Source: Paramecium octaurelia
Taxonomy: Eukaryota; Ciliophora; Oligohymenophorea; Peniculida; Parameciidae
Direction of reading: 5' to 3'
Assembly (NCBI GenBank): GCA_905182995.1
Contig: CAJJDP010000104.1
Coordinates: forward strand, 211,015-275,014
Length of the DNA: 64,000 nucleotides
A program made the position numbers and the translations under genes. The stretch's first letter is position 1. Each line of letters begins with the position of its first letter. This document shows positions 44,589 through 55,212 of the stretch, piece after piece. The notes under the pieces were generated by a model. It did not search any database. It was not told the DNA's origin and saw only the letters and a list, made by a program, of their open reading frames with translations.

Positions 44589-45696
44589 TTATATATATCA
44601 CAATTATTATAGATAAGTTTTCATAACCCTTCAAATTCAATCAGTTATTAGATATCTCAAATGACTCAAAAATTCTTATTTCAATAATTGCCCTAACATC
44701 TTCCCATTCTAAATTACATCAATTCCAAATTTGTTGAAAATCCAACCGTCTACCTCTTTTCTGATATTCTAATATTATAAAATGAATTTATTTAAATATC
44801 TCGATATAAGCTATTAAAATCTCAATTAATGCAAAAACTGATCTTATATCCTTTATGGTCTTGATTACAAAGCTAATTATTTATAAATAAATTAATATTC
44901 TATCAGATAGATAATTTATCCATTGAAAGCTTGACATAGTATTTTTATAAACCTTTTTCTTTTGCTTTGAGAATTGAATATTTTATACTCATCATTTACT
45001 ACTTATTTTGTAATTAGATTATGACATTTTAATTTCTGTTATAGTAAATTAATTAAATTTAATTGCAATAAAATATAAGTTGTGAACCTATTTGATATCT
45101 GTATATATTTCTTTGACTCTTATAATTGCTATTATTTATAATTCGCGTTTTCAAATTTATATTTCAAATAATTTGATTATCTTATTATGGTTGCAATATT
45201 ATTTCTTGAAAAGATAAATGTTGTACAAAATTATTTATCAATGTTACTCTATATTTGTCATATTATAATTCTATTAGACTTATTCATTTGGATTTAATAA
45301 TAATTCAAAAAGGAGTTACCATTAATCATTGAGATGAGTATACACATTTAATGAATTAATTCATTCAGTATTGTTTTGTCACTCTTGAAATATAATTCTA
45401 ACATTTATTCAAATAAATTCATTGAAATTTCAATTAGATTTCTCAATTCAAAACCTTTTTGATAAGAATATCAAAAGGGTATTGTTTCTTATTATTATTT
45501 AACATTAAATCTCTGAACAAATTACTGAAAATTATCTTCATTATAAATATATTATCATAAATTATACAATTTTATAAAAATTGTGGAAAATATCTTGTTG
45601 GATTTGATGATTCATTTGATGAAATTAATGTATATAAAATAACTTAATTGTATTGATTAATTGCTTGATAAAATAATATTATAATATTGAATGAAT
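44589..45696. other. Long AT-rich gene-free region
   Basis: 1.1 kb without a convincing gene. All frames are broken by TGA or lack coding-like composition, and no domain, RNA gene or repeat was recognised. It sits between the start of one minus-strand gene and the stop of another, so it should include a promoter for the coiled-coil gene. Confidence 0.4.
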
Positions 45697-47185
45697 TCAT
45701 TAATCAGAAAGCTGTGAATGAAAGTTACACAGATCTAAAGTATATAATATATATTGATACCTTCCATTAATCTTGGCATCTTGGATATATCCTAAGACGC
45801 TTAGACTGCATCCGACATCTGAATACAGTATTTTACAAGAGCTCTGATTAATGAATCTAGAAAAAATAGTATTGAAATAGGATACTTCATATTTAAGATG
45901 GGAGTGATGCACCCGAAATATTGATATATTTGCTCTATCGTGACTCCGTTTAATCCAGTGATCAAGATTGAGTTCGACAGTTATTACTATAGAAGTGGTT
46001 TTCTTTCATTAGGAGGCAAAGTAATTAAGCGAGCGTCAAGAGAAAGTTGATCTGAAACAATAAGATTGATTGGCGCTCCAAAAAGCAAGGCTTTGCCAAG
46101 TAGATTTTTCATTCGAATTGCCTCTTCTTTAGAAGCCAGTTGAAGAAAGGCTCCATGATGACTTTAATAAATGGCGTCTACTCTTGTGAATGTACTAAAG
46201 ATGTTATACACCACACGTAGATTGATGTTGGGATGCTGAACTATTAAGTAGGTTGGGAGAGTAGTGGGAGTCATTATGAAGGGACTGGTTATGACTTTTT
46301 AGGGATAAGGTGTAAAGGGACTGGCACCACAAGAAAAAGGAGTTGTGGAGTCATTGCAAAAGACTTCATTGTAGTTGTCTTCTGAATGAGTAGATTTCTA
46401 AGATTTTTCTGAAGATTGGGAGGAGATACTCTCTCCATCAGAAAACTCCTCCTTATCGTCTTCTGAAGACTCCTCTGGAATCTGTTGCCTAATGGAATCC
46501 AAGGTGGAGTGCAAAAAGGGAGAGGGCGAAGGGGTGGTAACAGTGGATACGATTTATTTTTATTTCTTTCCCTCCCTTTGTAAAACGGATGCATAATTGC
46601 GTAATTGCTGCTGGTAGAGAACAGTCAATTGTTAAGTTTGATTACGGTACTCCTATATCTGTTGGATTAGGGATATTTGTTCTTTCAAATCTGCCGTTTA
46701 GCTTAGCTGAGCAATAAGCTAATTGAGCATGTCAAGATTCTATTGTAGTTATTGATTGAGAGAGCCTGAGTCCTCCTTCAATTGTTGGAAAAACTGCTGT
46801 TTTGATTGTAAAGTAGTGTAATCTAAAAGATAGGGGAAATATTTTACCAACACCACAATTGTTATTATTCTAAAACACCAGAGAATCACGTTGACTGAGG
46901 TGTACTCTCATTTTAAGTTAGTAATCAAAGAGGGTCCCATCCAAAACTAAGGCTGATTGGGCCTGCTGAGCATTCTCATACTCTATAAAAACTTTCCAAA
47001 TGATTTTTCTTTCGAATATAAGTATCTAAACGAAAATCAAAATAAACAAATACCTTTTTAACTTGCCCGAAAGATGAGAATGTTCTAAAGAACTAGCTGT
47101 GCTCTAATACTTTCCCCTATTTATTGGTGACTAACACAAGTATCACAGGGGTTGGTGAGCTTGGTGACGGTGAATTCTTGTTCAT
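45697..47185 (-). CDS. Multi-RRM RNA-binding protein (PTB-like)
   Basis: A 469-residue protein starting MNKNSPSPSSPTPVILVLVT. The first RNA-recognition-motif-like domain spans about residues 12-85 (FFRTFSSFGQVKKILIF, WKVFIEYENAQQAQSALVLD). After a Gln-rich linker and an acidic Ser/Glu stretch, further RRM-like units follow: LIVQHPNINLRVVYNIFSTF with GAFLQLASKEEAIRMKNLLG, and SILITGLNGVTIEQIYQYFG. The RNP motifs are non-canonical, without the usual aromatic triad, as in PTB/hnRNP L proteins. Introns of 28, 25 and 26 nt give an in-frame total. Base composition is GC-richer than its neighbours. Probably a nuclear or cytoplasmic RNA-processing regulator; family is inferred. Confidence 0.78.
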
Positions 47186-48066
47186 TAAAAATAATAATAT
47201 TTCATAAATCACACTATTCCTCTCATTTAAATACTCTCCATATCTCTTTTAATGTAGAATGTACTTCAACCATCAAGACTCAAATGGGCAATGCCTTTAC
47301 TACGAAATATTTCTCAAATCTTCCAAAACTAGATATAAGTTTAAATTTCATAATATCTCAAAACCATTTTTAAATTTTATACTCAAGATTATAGTACCGA
47401 ATTTTTCAAGTATTTAAATAAAATAACACACTTTATTTTTTCAAGTAATTAAATTTCTCATCTCCCTAAATTTAATCTATTTTTCAGGCAATGTCTTTAA
47501 AAATCAAGCCACACTTAACTGTTGTTAATCTGAATATAAATTATTAATGAAATACTTGCAATTCATTTAATAAAATTAAATATTAATGATTGGTTGTCCA
47601 ATTTGAAGGTATAATTTTATTGACTAAGTGACAATCATTTTGATATGATGAAGAATAACATAAATAATATATTCCCTCTAATGAATATTAATTAAGAATG
47701 AGTCATATAAATTAATAAATTTTATTTATTTTAATTCCAACTTTTCAATCAAAATCATAAAATTAATATTTAGTTTTGTTCTGTTTATAAATGCTATCAA
47801 TTAAATTCACAATCATAATTTAAACTGAAGTATTAGGTTAAAAGAATTAGAGGGAGAAAGCCTGTACTACATTGTTAGAATGTTATTTTAATGATTTCAA
47901 ATAAATTTTACAATTAATGCGAAATTTTAGAATATTTAGAAAAAAAAATCAAAAAGAATTATAGAAGTCAAAATTTTGAAGTGAAGGATTTTATCCTTTA
48001 AATTAATATATTAATTTATCAAGTAATTTAATATAAGAGTTTATTTAATAACATAATTTTATAATT
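47186..48066. other. AT-rich gene-free region
   Basis: 880 bp between divergent genes. Apart from promoter sequences for both neighbours nothing is recognised; open pieces are short and non-coding in composition. Confidence 0.4.
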
Positions 48067-49580
48067 ATGAAATCACTAATAGTAACTGAGAATTGCAGAA
48101 GAACAAAAACTAATCCCGATCAAACTTCGATAGTTAGCTATTCAACAAATAAGTCTTGCGCTTCTAGTGTAATAAATATGTTATTTATAAATAGGAACGC
48201 AAGACTTAAGTCAAAGTTGCTTGTAAAGTATTAAGCGAAATGAGAGAAGATGAATCAAGTAAATTAGCAATGAAATTCACTTAACTAAGAATTGTTCTAG
48301 CCACTTAATCTCTACTGCATATATTACAAAAGTACAGATCGGCTAAAATGTAAACATACTTTTGGATTATCTAACAAGAAAGAAAAATCAGACCTAATCA
48401 TTATTTCTATGATTTAACTCAGCCAATATCGTTACCACGTGTTATAGATGACATATCAAATCATTATAATAGACAATTAACACAATAAGACTCATATCAG
48501 TAAATGCCTAATGCGACAACAATTGTACTTTGCCAAATTTTAAATAAAATTGTAATGTAACAGTAAAAGTCAACCTTCAAGAGAATCAAAGAACCATCCA
48601 ACATATACAAAGCAATTACTCAAATAACAAAATTTATTAATTAATGTCAGAACAGGTTTTAATATCTTGTACTTTTTAATATAATGAGGAGCAATCAAAA
48701 CAGGAAAATTTGTAAAACAAGTGTACTTGATTAAAATCATGAAATTTTATCTGAAGAGGAACAGTATGAATAAAGTATTGTCCACCCTGATGAATTTTCA
48801 ATAAAAGAATAATTAGCAATTAAATTTGCAAGCACTACAATTATTACTTCTATCTTAAATGAAAAAATAAGAAAACTATAATTTGCCTTGCTTTTCAATA
48901 TGATGAGAGGCCAATTTTAAAATAAATAATTAAGTCTTATGAGAACAAATGAGATTACTCAGATTCATGAATAGTCATATTTGGATGACAATCCAACTTT
49001 AAGAGGATCTAGTCATCTTTGCTCTGTAGTCTATAAGCGATTATCAGCTTATTTATAGGACATTAAGACATTTCAATTCGACAATGAACTCCAAATTGGG
49101 GATTCTCTAAATACCTTGATTTTACACAAGCATTCTGAAGAATCTCATTATAATTCATATGGGGATCTTTATACATAAAGGATAGTTCTTTCACAATATA
49201 GAAATGAAGAAGAGGAGAATGACAGTGAGATCAGGACACTTGAAAATAGTAAAGACTTCAAGATGCCATGTTCTCTCCAGCATATAACAGATATTGAAAT
49301 TGAGGAATCTACAAATGAAGGAGAATAGAAAACATAAAATACTGAAAAGACATAACAAAAAATTAAGAATAAAAATTAAGATCTAATCAAGAATGCTGTG
49401 AAATCTTATTGTAAAATGCAAAAGAGAAAACACAATTAATTGGAGGGTTCAAGAACTTTATAAATGATAGAATCTAGAGAGAAGGAAATGAAGAAAGTTA
49501 AATACTTGGATAGACACTTTTATATTCTTTCTATTATTGGATTATGCATGATTACTTTGATCTTTTTGATTTTATAATGA
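48067..49580 (+). CDS. Tail-anchored membrane protein with helical body
   Basis: A 495-residue protein (MKSLIVTENCRRTKTNPDQT...). The long polar, Gln/Ser/Lys-rich body contains two helical repeats with similar starts, ACKVLSEMREDESSKLAMKF near residue 40 and LNEKIRKLQFALLFNMMRGQ near 250, suggesting a duplicated unit. The very C-terminus is a single hydrophobic segment FYILSIIGLCMITLIFLIL ending at the stop, preceded by a basic KKVKYLDRH stretch, typical of tail-anchored proteins of the ER or mitochondria. No SNARE motif is evident. One 26-nt intron lies after residue 35. Family not recognised. Confidence 0.7.
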
Positions 49581-49612
49581 TTAATAAAATTAATATATTA
49601 TTAAAATAAAAT

Positions 49613-50409
49613 ATGTCAGGGGAATCATCATATTCAGAAGGTGGGGGTTGGATTTAATGGTTTTGTTAAATGGAGGATCATCAATTTTTATGTGAAGTTG
49701 ATAGTGAATTTATTAGAGACAACTTTAATTTGTATGGGTTGAAGAGCAAGTTTAATTTTTATAAGTAATATTTAAAAAGGAACGATTAGTGAGGCTCTGG
49801 ATTTGATTTTAAGTTCTGAGACTCCTGACGATGAGGATTTGGAAGATGAACGTTTTTTGGAGGTTTATTAAGAAGCAACAGATTTATATGGGTTAATTCA
49901 TGCTAGATTTATAATTACAGCAAAAGGTATTAAAACAAAATATTGAGCAGGACTGTCTCTAATGAAGGATAAATTTCTATCTGGAAAATTTGGTGCTTGT
50001 CCAAGAGTCTTATGTGAAAGATCTAATGTTTTACCTGTTGGGATGAGTGAAGAATTGCGAACTTCTAGAGTGAAAGTATTCTGTCCGAGATGCGAGGAGG
50101 TTTACATTCCAAAGAAGAAATGTCCAGATGTGGATGGGGCTTATTTTGGATGTTCATTCCCTTCGATTTTCATTATGGTATTGAGGAGTGATAATTAATA
50201 AGAACTTTATTTAAGAGATTCAGATTGCTCCAAATAGTCAACAGTATGTTCCGAGGATTTTCGGATTTAGAGTGTACAAGAAGAAGGGGTCTCGTTATCA
50301 AGACACGCAATAGAAACCAGCTGAAATCACTCATTATTCTGAGGAACAATTGAAGAAGTTGAGAGGTAAAACTGAATAGCAAAGCAAAGAGGATTATGTT
50401 CAAAAGTGA
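49613..50409 (+). CDS. CSNK2B: Casein kinase 2 regulatory (beta) subunit
   Basis: Regulatory subunit of the CK2 tetramer, which stabilises the catalytic alpha subunits and selects substrates. The 240-residue product aligns with the family: FLCEVDSEFIRDNFNLYGL, EALDLILSSE then acidic DDEDLEDE, YGLIHARFIITAKGL, GACPRVLC and VKVFCPRCEEVYIPKKKC, giving the four cysteines of the dimer-forming zinc finger, and VDGAYFGCSFPSIFIM. Three introns (25, 24 and 25 nt) are required, one falling right after the FIM codons. It lies 32 bp after the tail-anchored gene, on the same strand. All key residues are present. Confidence 0.95.
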
Positions 50410-50461
50410 ATTAGGTAATTTGTTTTTATTATTAAAATTTTTAAATCTTTTTTAAATTAAA

Positions 50462-50799
50462 ATGCCTAAGGAAATTCAAGATGTTAAAGAGTTCCTCTCA
50501 CTCATGAAGGGTAGTGAAGCATAAGGCAAGGACGCCAACAAAGAACCAAAAAAGAGTAGAATTTAATGTCATTTTGATAGATCTCTACATCAAAGAGTCC
50601 AAGAAGATCACCAAATTCAAGTTGAGAGGAAAGAAATACCTCTTCACTTTCAAAACAGCTGATAAGAATAAGGCCTAAAAAATTCAATAAACACTTCCAT
50701 AAAGTATTTAACCTAATTCACAATTACTTAGATGTCAACAAAATAGTTATTGGTGCAGGTGGAAAGAAGCAATAAACCAAAAAGAAGTAAAAGAAATGA
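50462..50799 (+). CDS. RPL38: Ribosomal protein eL38
   Basis: Component of the large cytosolic ribosomal subunit. The 94-residue product starts [17 protein letters not shown], with [20 protein letters not shown] and DKNKAQKIQQTLPQ matching the eL38 core. Compared with the usual length of about 70 it carries a C-terminal extension [20 protein letters not shown], encoded after the second intron (28 nt); the first intron (25 nt) follows the EPKK codons. Codon use is rich in C-ending codons, in line with high expression. It lies 52 bp after CK2 beta. Confidence 0.9.
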
Positions 50800-50864
50800 A
50801 CGCTGATTTATTACATATTCAATAGTACATTATCTAAGAGCATTTATTTAATTTTTTATTTTTA

Positions 50865-52634
50865 ATGTCAAGTTTTCACAATAGTCACAATAGCGAGGTT
50901 CATTCTCCCAGAATCAAACCAAAATTAACAGAAGATCAAAAATTCCATCTCATCAATCAATTCTTCGTTAAAAAACTAAAATTTCCGACCCTCACTAATG
51001 CAATCATAGATGAAGCCATCAGTCAAGATTTTATGCCATTCGATGATAAAGATAAAATCTTGAGAGATCCCAATAAACTATCTATTTTCTTCTTGAAACT
51101 GGATCCTCAATCTCCTCGAACAAAAGAGGCCTTGAATAAATTAGATTTAGGTGAGAATGCATGTCACATATTTACATTTTAGCAGTTTCAAATGCCAGAA
51201 CTTCATCCCATTCAAAATCTAATAAATTATATGAACTATCTCACTGAAAAGTATAAGGAATTGTTGCGTATAGTGAGTACAAGAAATTCGATTAAAAAAC
51301 AAGAGAAACTATAGAAATCAAAAAATAAACTCAACAAATCACACACTCAATAAAATACCTCAAGTATCTGTCTCCATTTCATCTATCAGGCTTCCTCACT
51401 GATGGCGGTGCTCTAGTCATACCCACAAAGTTGACCACTATCATGTCAAAATCATTCAACACTCGTTCTCTCGATTTCTTATAGACTTCCTTCGAAGAGA
51501 GACTGGAAATGCAAGCCAAGAAAAGTTAGGAATACCTACAAACTCTTAGTAGATACAAATAATTGGAAGAAGAAAAACTTAAATCCTTGCATGATTATTA
51601 TCAACAAAAAGTTCCTATCATGGCCAAAAAGGTAGAAGCTGTCAAACAAATGAATAAAATGTAATAAATCAAAATGTTACCTTAGAAAGCAATAAGAACG
51701 AAAGAAAATCTTTCAAGATCGTTAGAAGAGGACTCTCGAAAAAATACACGAATTAGAGACTAAAGACAGAGAATAAAGGATCAAAGTACAGGAATATCTG
51801 AACAAGAAGCAAGAAATCACTCAGCAAAATAAAATTCAATTTGATTCTTAGCATAATCAAGAATTGAAAGAACAACTAGAGAGAAATCAAAGGAAGGAAG
51901 AAGAGAGAAAAGAAAAGAAGAAACTAGCTATTTATATGGAAGATCAATAGATTGAATAGATTATGGAGAAATAAATAGAGAAGGATTATATGACTGAGTA
52001 AATACTGTCAAAATTAAAGGATGAAATCAATTAAAAGAGACAATTGAGTCTTTAGAAGTAAGAATAAGCACAGTAGAAGGTAATATAAACTCAGATTGAA
52101 TATCAATAAAATAAGCTTGAATAATATATTAAATTTGCTGATTTGAGTAATAAAATGGTTGAAGAGTAAATGTTAATCAAGAATGCATAATTAGGACAAG
52201 TAAAAACTAAATTAGCTACTTAATTTAGAAGAGTGAAGAAAAACAAAGAAAAATTGAATAGTTTGTTAGAATAGAAAATAGAGATCATAAAGAAGAAGGA
52301 AAATGATAAAAGTATAGTTATTTGAAATCAAATTAGATATTTCAGGTAGATTGCAGTCAATTCAATCAAGTATCGATATTAAAATCAAAGAGTAATCTGA
52401 AAAAAATAAGATGAGATTGTAAAGAGCCTTAAATAACACAAGAGCATTTGCAGAAGAGAAAGAAGTATATAGTTAAACCATTAATAGAGAGAACAATAAA
52501 AGATAATTGATAAAATGATGGAAGAAAGTCTAAAATAAAAGCATCTCAAAAGTAGAAAAGAATAATATAGCTAAGCCATTTTAAAATAGCATTTACTTGA
52601 AAGATAAAGTGTTGATAAAATAGTATGTTAATGA
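50865..52634 (+). CDS. Coiled-coil protein
   Basis: A protein of about 553 residues (MSSFHNSHNSEVHSPRIKPK...). The N-terminal 170 residues look globular (LTNAIIDEAISQDFMPFDDK, LSIFFLKLDPQSPRTKEALN), after which an almost continuous, highly charged coiled coil runs to the end (LKEQLERNQRKEEERKEKKK, NQKRQLSLQKQEQAQQKVIQ, RLQSIQSSIDIKIKEQSEKN). I required introns of 26, 25, 34 and 23 nt; the 34-nt one is longer than usual, so that junction is less certain. Likely a cytoskeletal or ciliary component; family not identified. Confidence 0.75.
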
Positions 52635-52707
52635 ATTTAGTGAATTTCATTTGCTCTAATTACATAAACTGTTCCATAATTTAAATATAAATATAAATAC
52701 AAATATT

Positions 52708-53616
52708 TCATTTTTACTAAATGATTCTTTTTTTTATTTCATCAACAATTTGATCTGACGTAGCATATTTATCCATTAATATTTATATGATTTCATCTGC
52801 TGAATATCTCATCTGATAATTTACACATAATAATTTTTAAATAATTGTTCTAACATATTCTGGTAGTATTGTTAATTTTAATTCTTTCCAAAACACATTC
52901 CATTCCTCTTTTTTAATAAGCTTCCACCAAGCATCCTCCATTTATGGATTATTTGACTCAAATGGAGGATGCCCCGTTATCATAATAAAATACACCACTC
53001 CCAAAGAAAACATGTCACATTTTCTCAAATCGATTGGTACCTACCATATTTCAGGAGCTGTATATCCTTCACTCCCAGACACAGTGGCCTTTGGAATTGG
53101 AGTCTGACCATTAATTTTAGCAAATCCAAAATCGCATATTTTTATTATGTAATCTCCAGAAATCAGGAGGTTATCCAATTTGATATCTCCATGAGTTATT
53201 CCTTTCACATGAAGATATTATAAAGCTGAAGCAATTTGTATAATTATTCCATTTGCGATTGCTAAAGGTAAAGGACCTTGCAGTAAGATTTTATAAAGAG
53301 AACCAAATGACATTAATTCAAGCAGCATACAGGAACAGTCTGAACAATATCCAAACATAGTTATAATGTGCGGATGTTGAATGTGGCGGAGTATTTGGAT
53401 CTCGTTCTCTTGAAAATATGATATGATAATTACGAATAAATTAATTGCATTTTACTCAATTGTTTATGCCAAACATTTTAATGCAAATTATTGTTTAGTT
53501 TATTTGTTCATTGCCAAAAATACTGTACTATCATGTCCTTTGCCTATCAATTTAGAGAAATTTATTTAATAATTTGCAGCAAATTGTTCAGGAGTAAAAA
53601 TTAAATTATTAATCAT
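52708..53616 (-). CDS. Protein kinase with HGD instead of HRD
   Basis: A kinase-fold protein of about 302 residues starting [20 protein letters not shown]. It has a glycine-loop region ([12 protein letters not shown]), FALKCLA with the lysine, the [12 protein letters not shown] helix, catalytic loop [30 protein letters not shown] and [15 protein letters not shown]. The arginine of HRD is Gly and the usual KPEN is KLDN. Such non-RD kinases often do not need activation-loop phosphorylation; the catalytic Asp, Lys and DFG are kept, so activity is likely. A possible 27-nt frame-neutral intron lies near residue 60. It is followed upstream (25 bp) by RPN11 on the same strand. Confidence 0.88.
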
Positions 53617-53640
53617 TTTTAATATTAACTATAAATCAGA

Positions 53641-54679
53641 TCAGAAGGCTTTAGTAGCCATCATCCTACCCAATATAGCATTTAAATTCTCATCAAGTAG
53701 TTCATCTACTTTCAAACCAAGATGCTTCTTTGGATCCTTCTTTCCTGTATTTTTTATTTTGGTTTCCTATTCTCCTTTCTTAGATTCATCCTCTAAAATT
53801 AAATAAATAATAATCTCTACCTATCAATTTCTAATATTCAAGAGCTAATTTGGACATACTTTCAACACAGAACTCATTTTTTTGGCTGTTTTCACTAGCA
53901 GAATTGCATCTAATAACCAATAGAATTAGCAATAATTACTTTAAACCTTCAGCCCAACTGTTTTTATATAAATTCTAAAGCATTTTCTATTCCAGATCAT
54001 TGCATTTAAATTTGATGTTGATCGAATAATAATATCTATTTAGGCCTCTTAACAAAGCTTCTAAACCAGGTTTTTGAAGGTGCCCTGTATTTGAAGTAGT
54101 TTATCGAGGTTCTTATTGAGTAAGCATGGCTGATTAGGGAATCAATCTGAATGCATCAATAACTACTTTGCCTCTGACAGATTGAATAGGGTCAATAACA
54201 ACGGCAATTGACTTCTTATTTAACTATTCATATGATTATTGAGTGTTGATATCGACTATCAAATATGGGATATGAATGAGTACCGCTTGATAGCCAACAA
54301 CCATATGAAGGGTGAGAGTGATACCATCCAATACAATTTTCCATTCTTCCTGTTAAATTCAACAATTCAACCATTTTTTATTGAAATATTGGATCCACAG
54401 ATTCCACAGAAACGCTACTTGCTGTTTGGGGCATTGAAAAAACGTCATAAACTCTAATGTGATAATCATCTACTATATCTCCTAATAATAGCCCCATTAC
54501 TTCAAATGGTATTCCTGCTCTGGCATGCTGAATGATAATATTAGCGAAATTACTTTTAGCATTTTGATCAAAGCAAGAGCACTTATAGTGACCTATTCTG
54601 CTGTATCTGGGATGGACACTTCCGGATTTACGGCTTATCCTCCTCCTCCCAGTTACTACATGATGTTTTGAATGTCCAT
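53641..54679 (-). CDS. RPN11: 26S proteasome deubiquitinase RPN11 (PSMD14)
   Basis: JAMM metalloprotease of the proteasome lid that removes ubiquitin chains from substrates during degradation. The 308-residue product matches PSMD14 throughout: [63 protein letters not shown], and the zinc site [16 protein letters not shown] (HxHPx7Sx2D), then [20 protein letters not shown] and [20 protein letters not shown]. Four introns of 26, 28, 30 and 28 nt are needed; the second falls inside the JAMM motif. All catalytic residues are present. It is the only proteasome gene in the window. Confidence 0.96.
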
Positions 54680-55212
54680 AATAATTTGAATGTAAATAAT
54701 ACTAATACTGAGGTTGATAATAATTATCAATTATAATTCATTCTAAAGAAAATTGGATTTATTTGTTGAATTCAGCAAAAAGTAGTAGAATTAGATGGAT
54801 AAGTTGGCTTCACACCACCTGACCCTGCCTTGTATCATTTTTGTAAAACATAAATAATTATATGTAAAGAGCAATAATACCTATGATGTACATTGTTTTG
54901 TGAATTATCTAATTGTTGGATTCTTAAGAATGTTAAAACAATTGAGTAAATAATATTGTATTAATATAAATAGTGGATTCTATGGCAATTCACCTACCAT
55001 TAACTAAAAAGTTCTGTAATTGAAATCATCATAATATTCATTATAAATCTAATGGTAAAGAGTAAACAGTTATATTCATGCTAATAAAAAAGAGTTATAG
55101 GAATTTTTATTCCACACAAATTAATAATATCACAAACACAATGATTGCAAAAATAGTATTTTTTTATTTTGTAATTATAAAATATTATTATAAATTTTAC
55201 TTTTTAAATTAC
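54680..55212. other. AT-rich intergenic region
   Basis: 533 bp between divergent genes. No gene, RNA or repeat recognised. Confidence 0.4.

Noticed and set aside
48067-49580. SNARE identity for the tail-anchored protein
   Set aside because: There is a C-terminal anchor but no heptad SNARE motif with a central Gln or Arg next to it.
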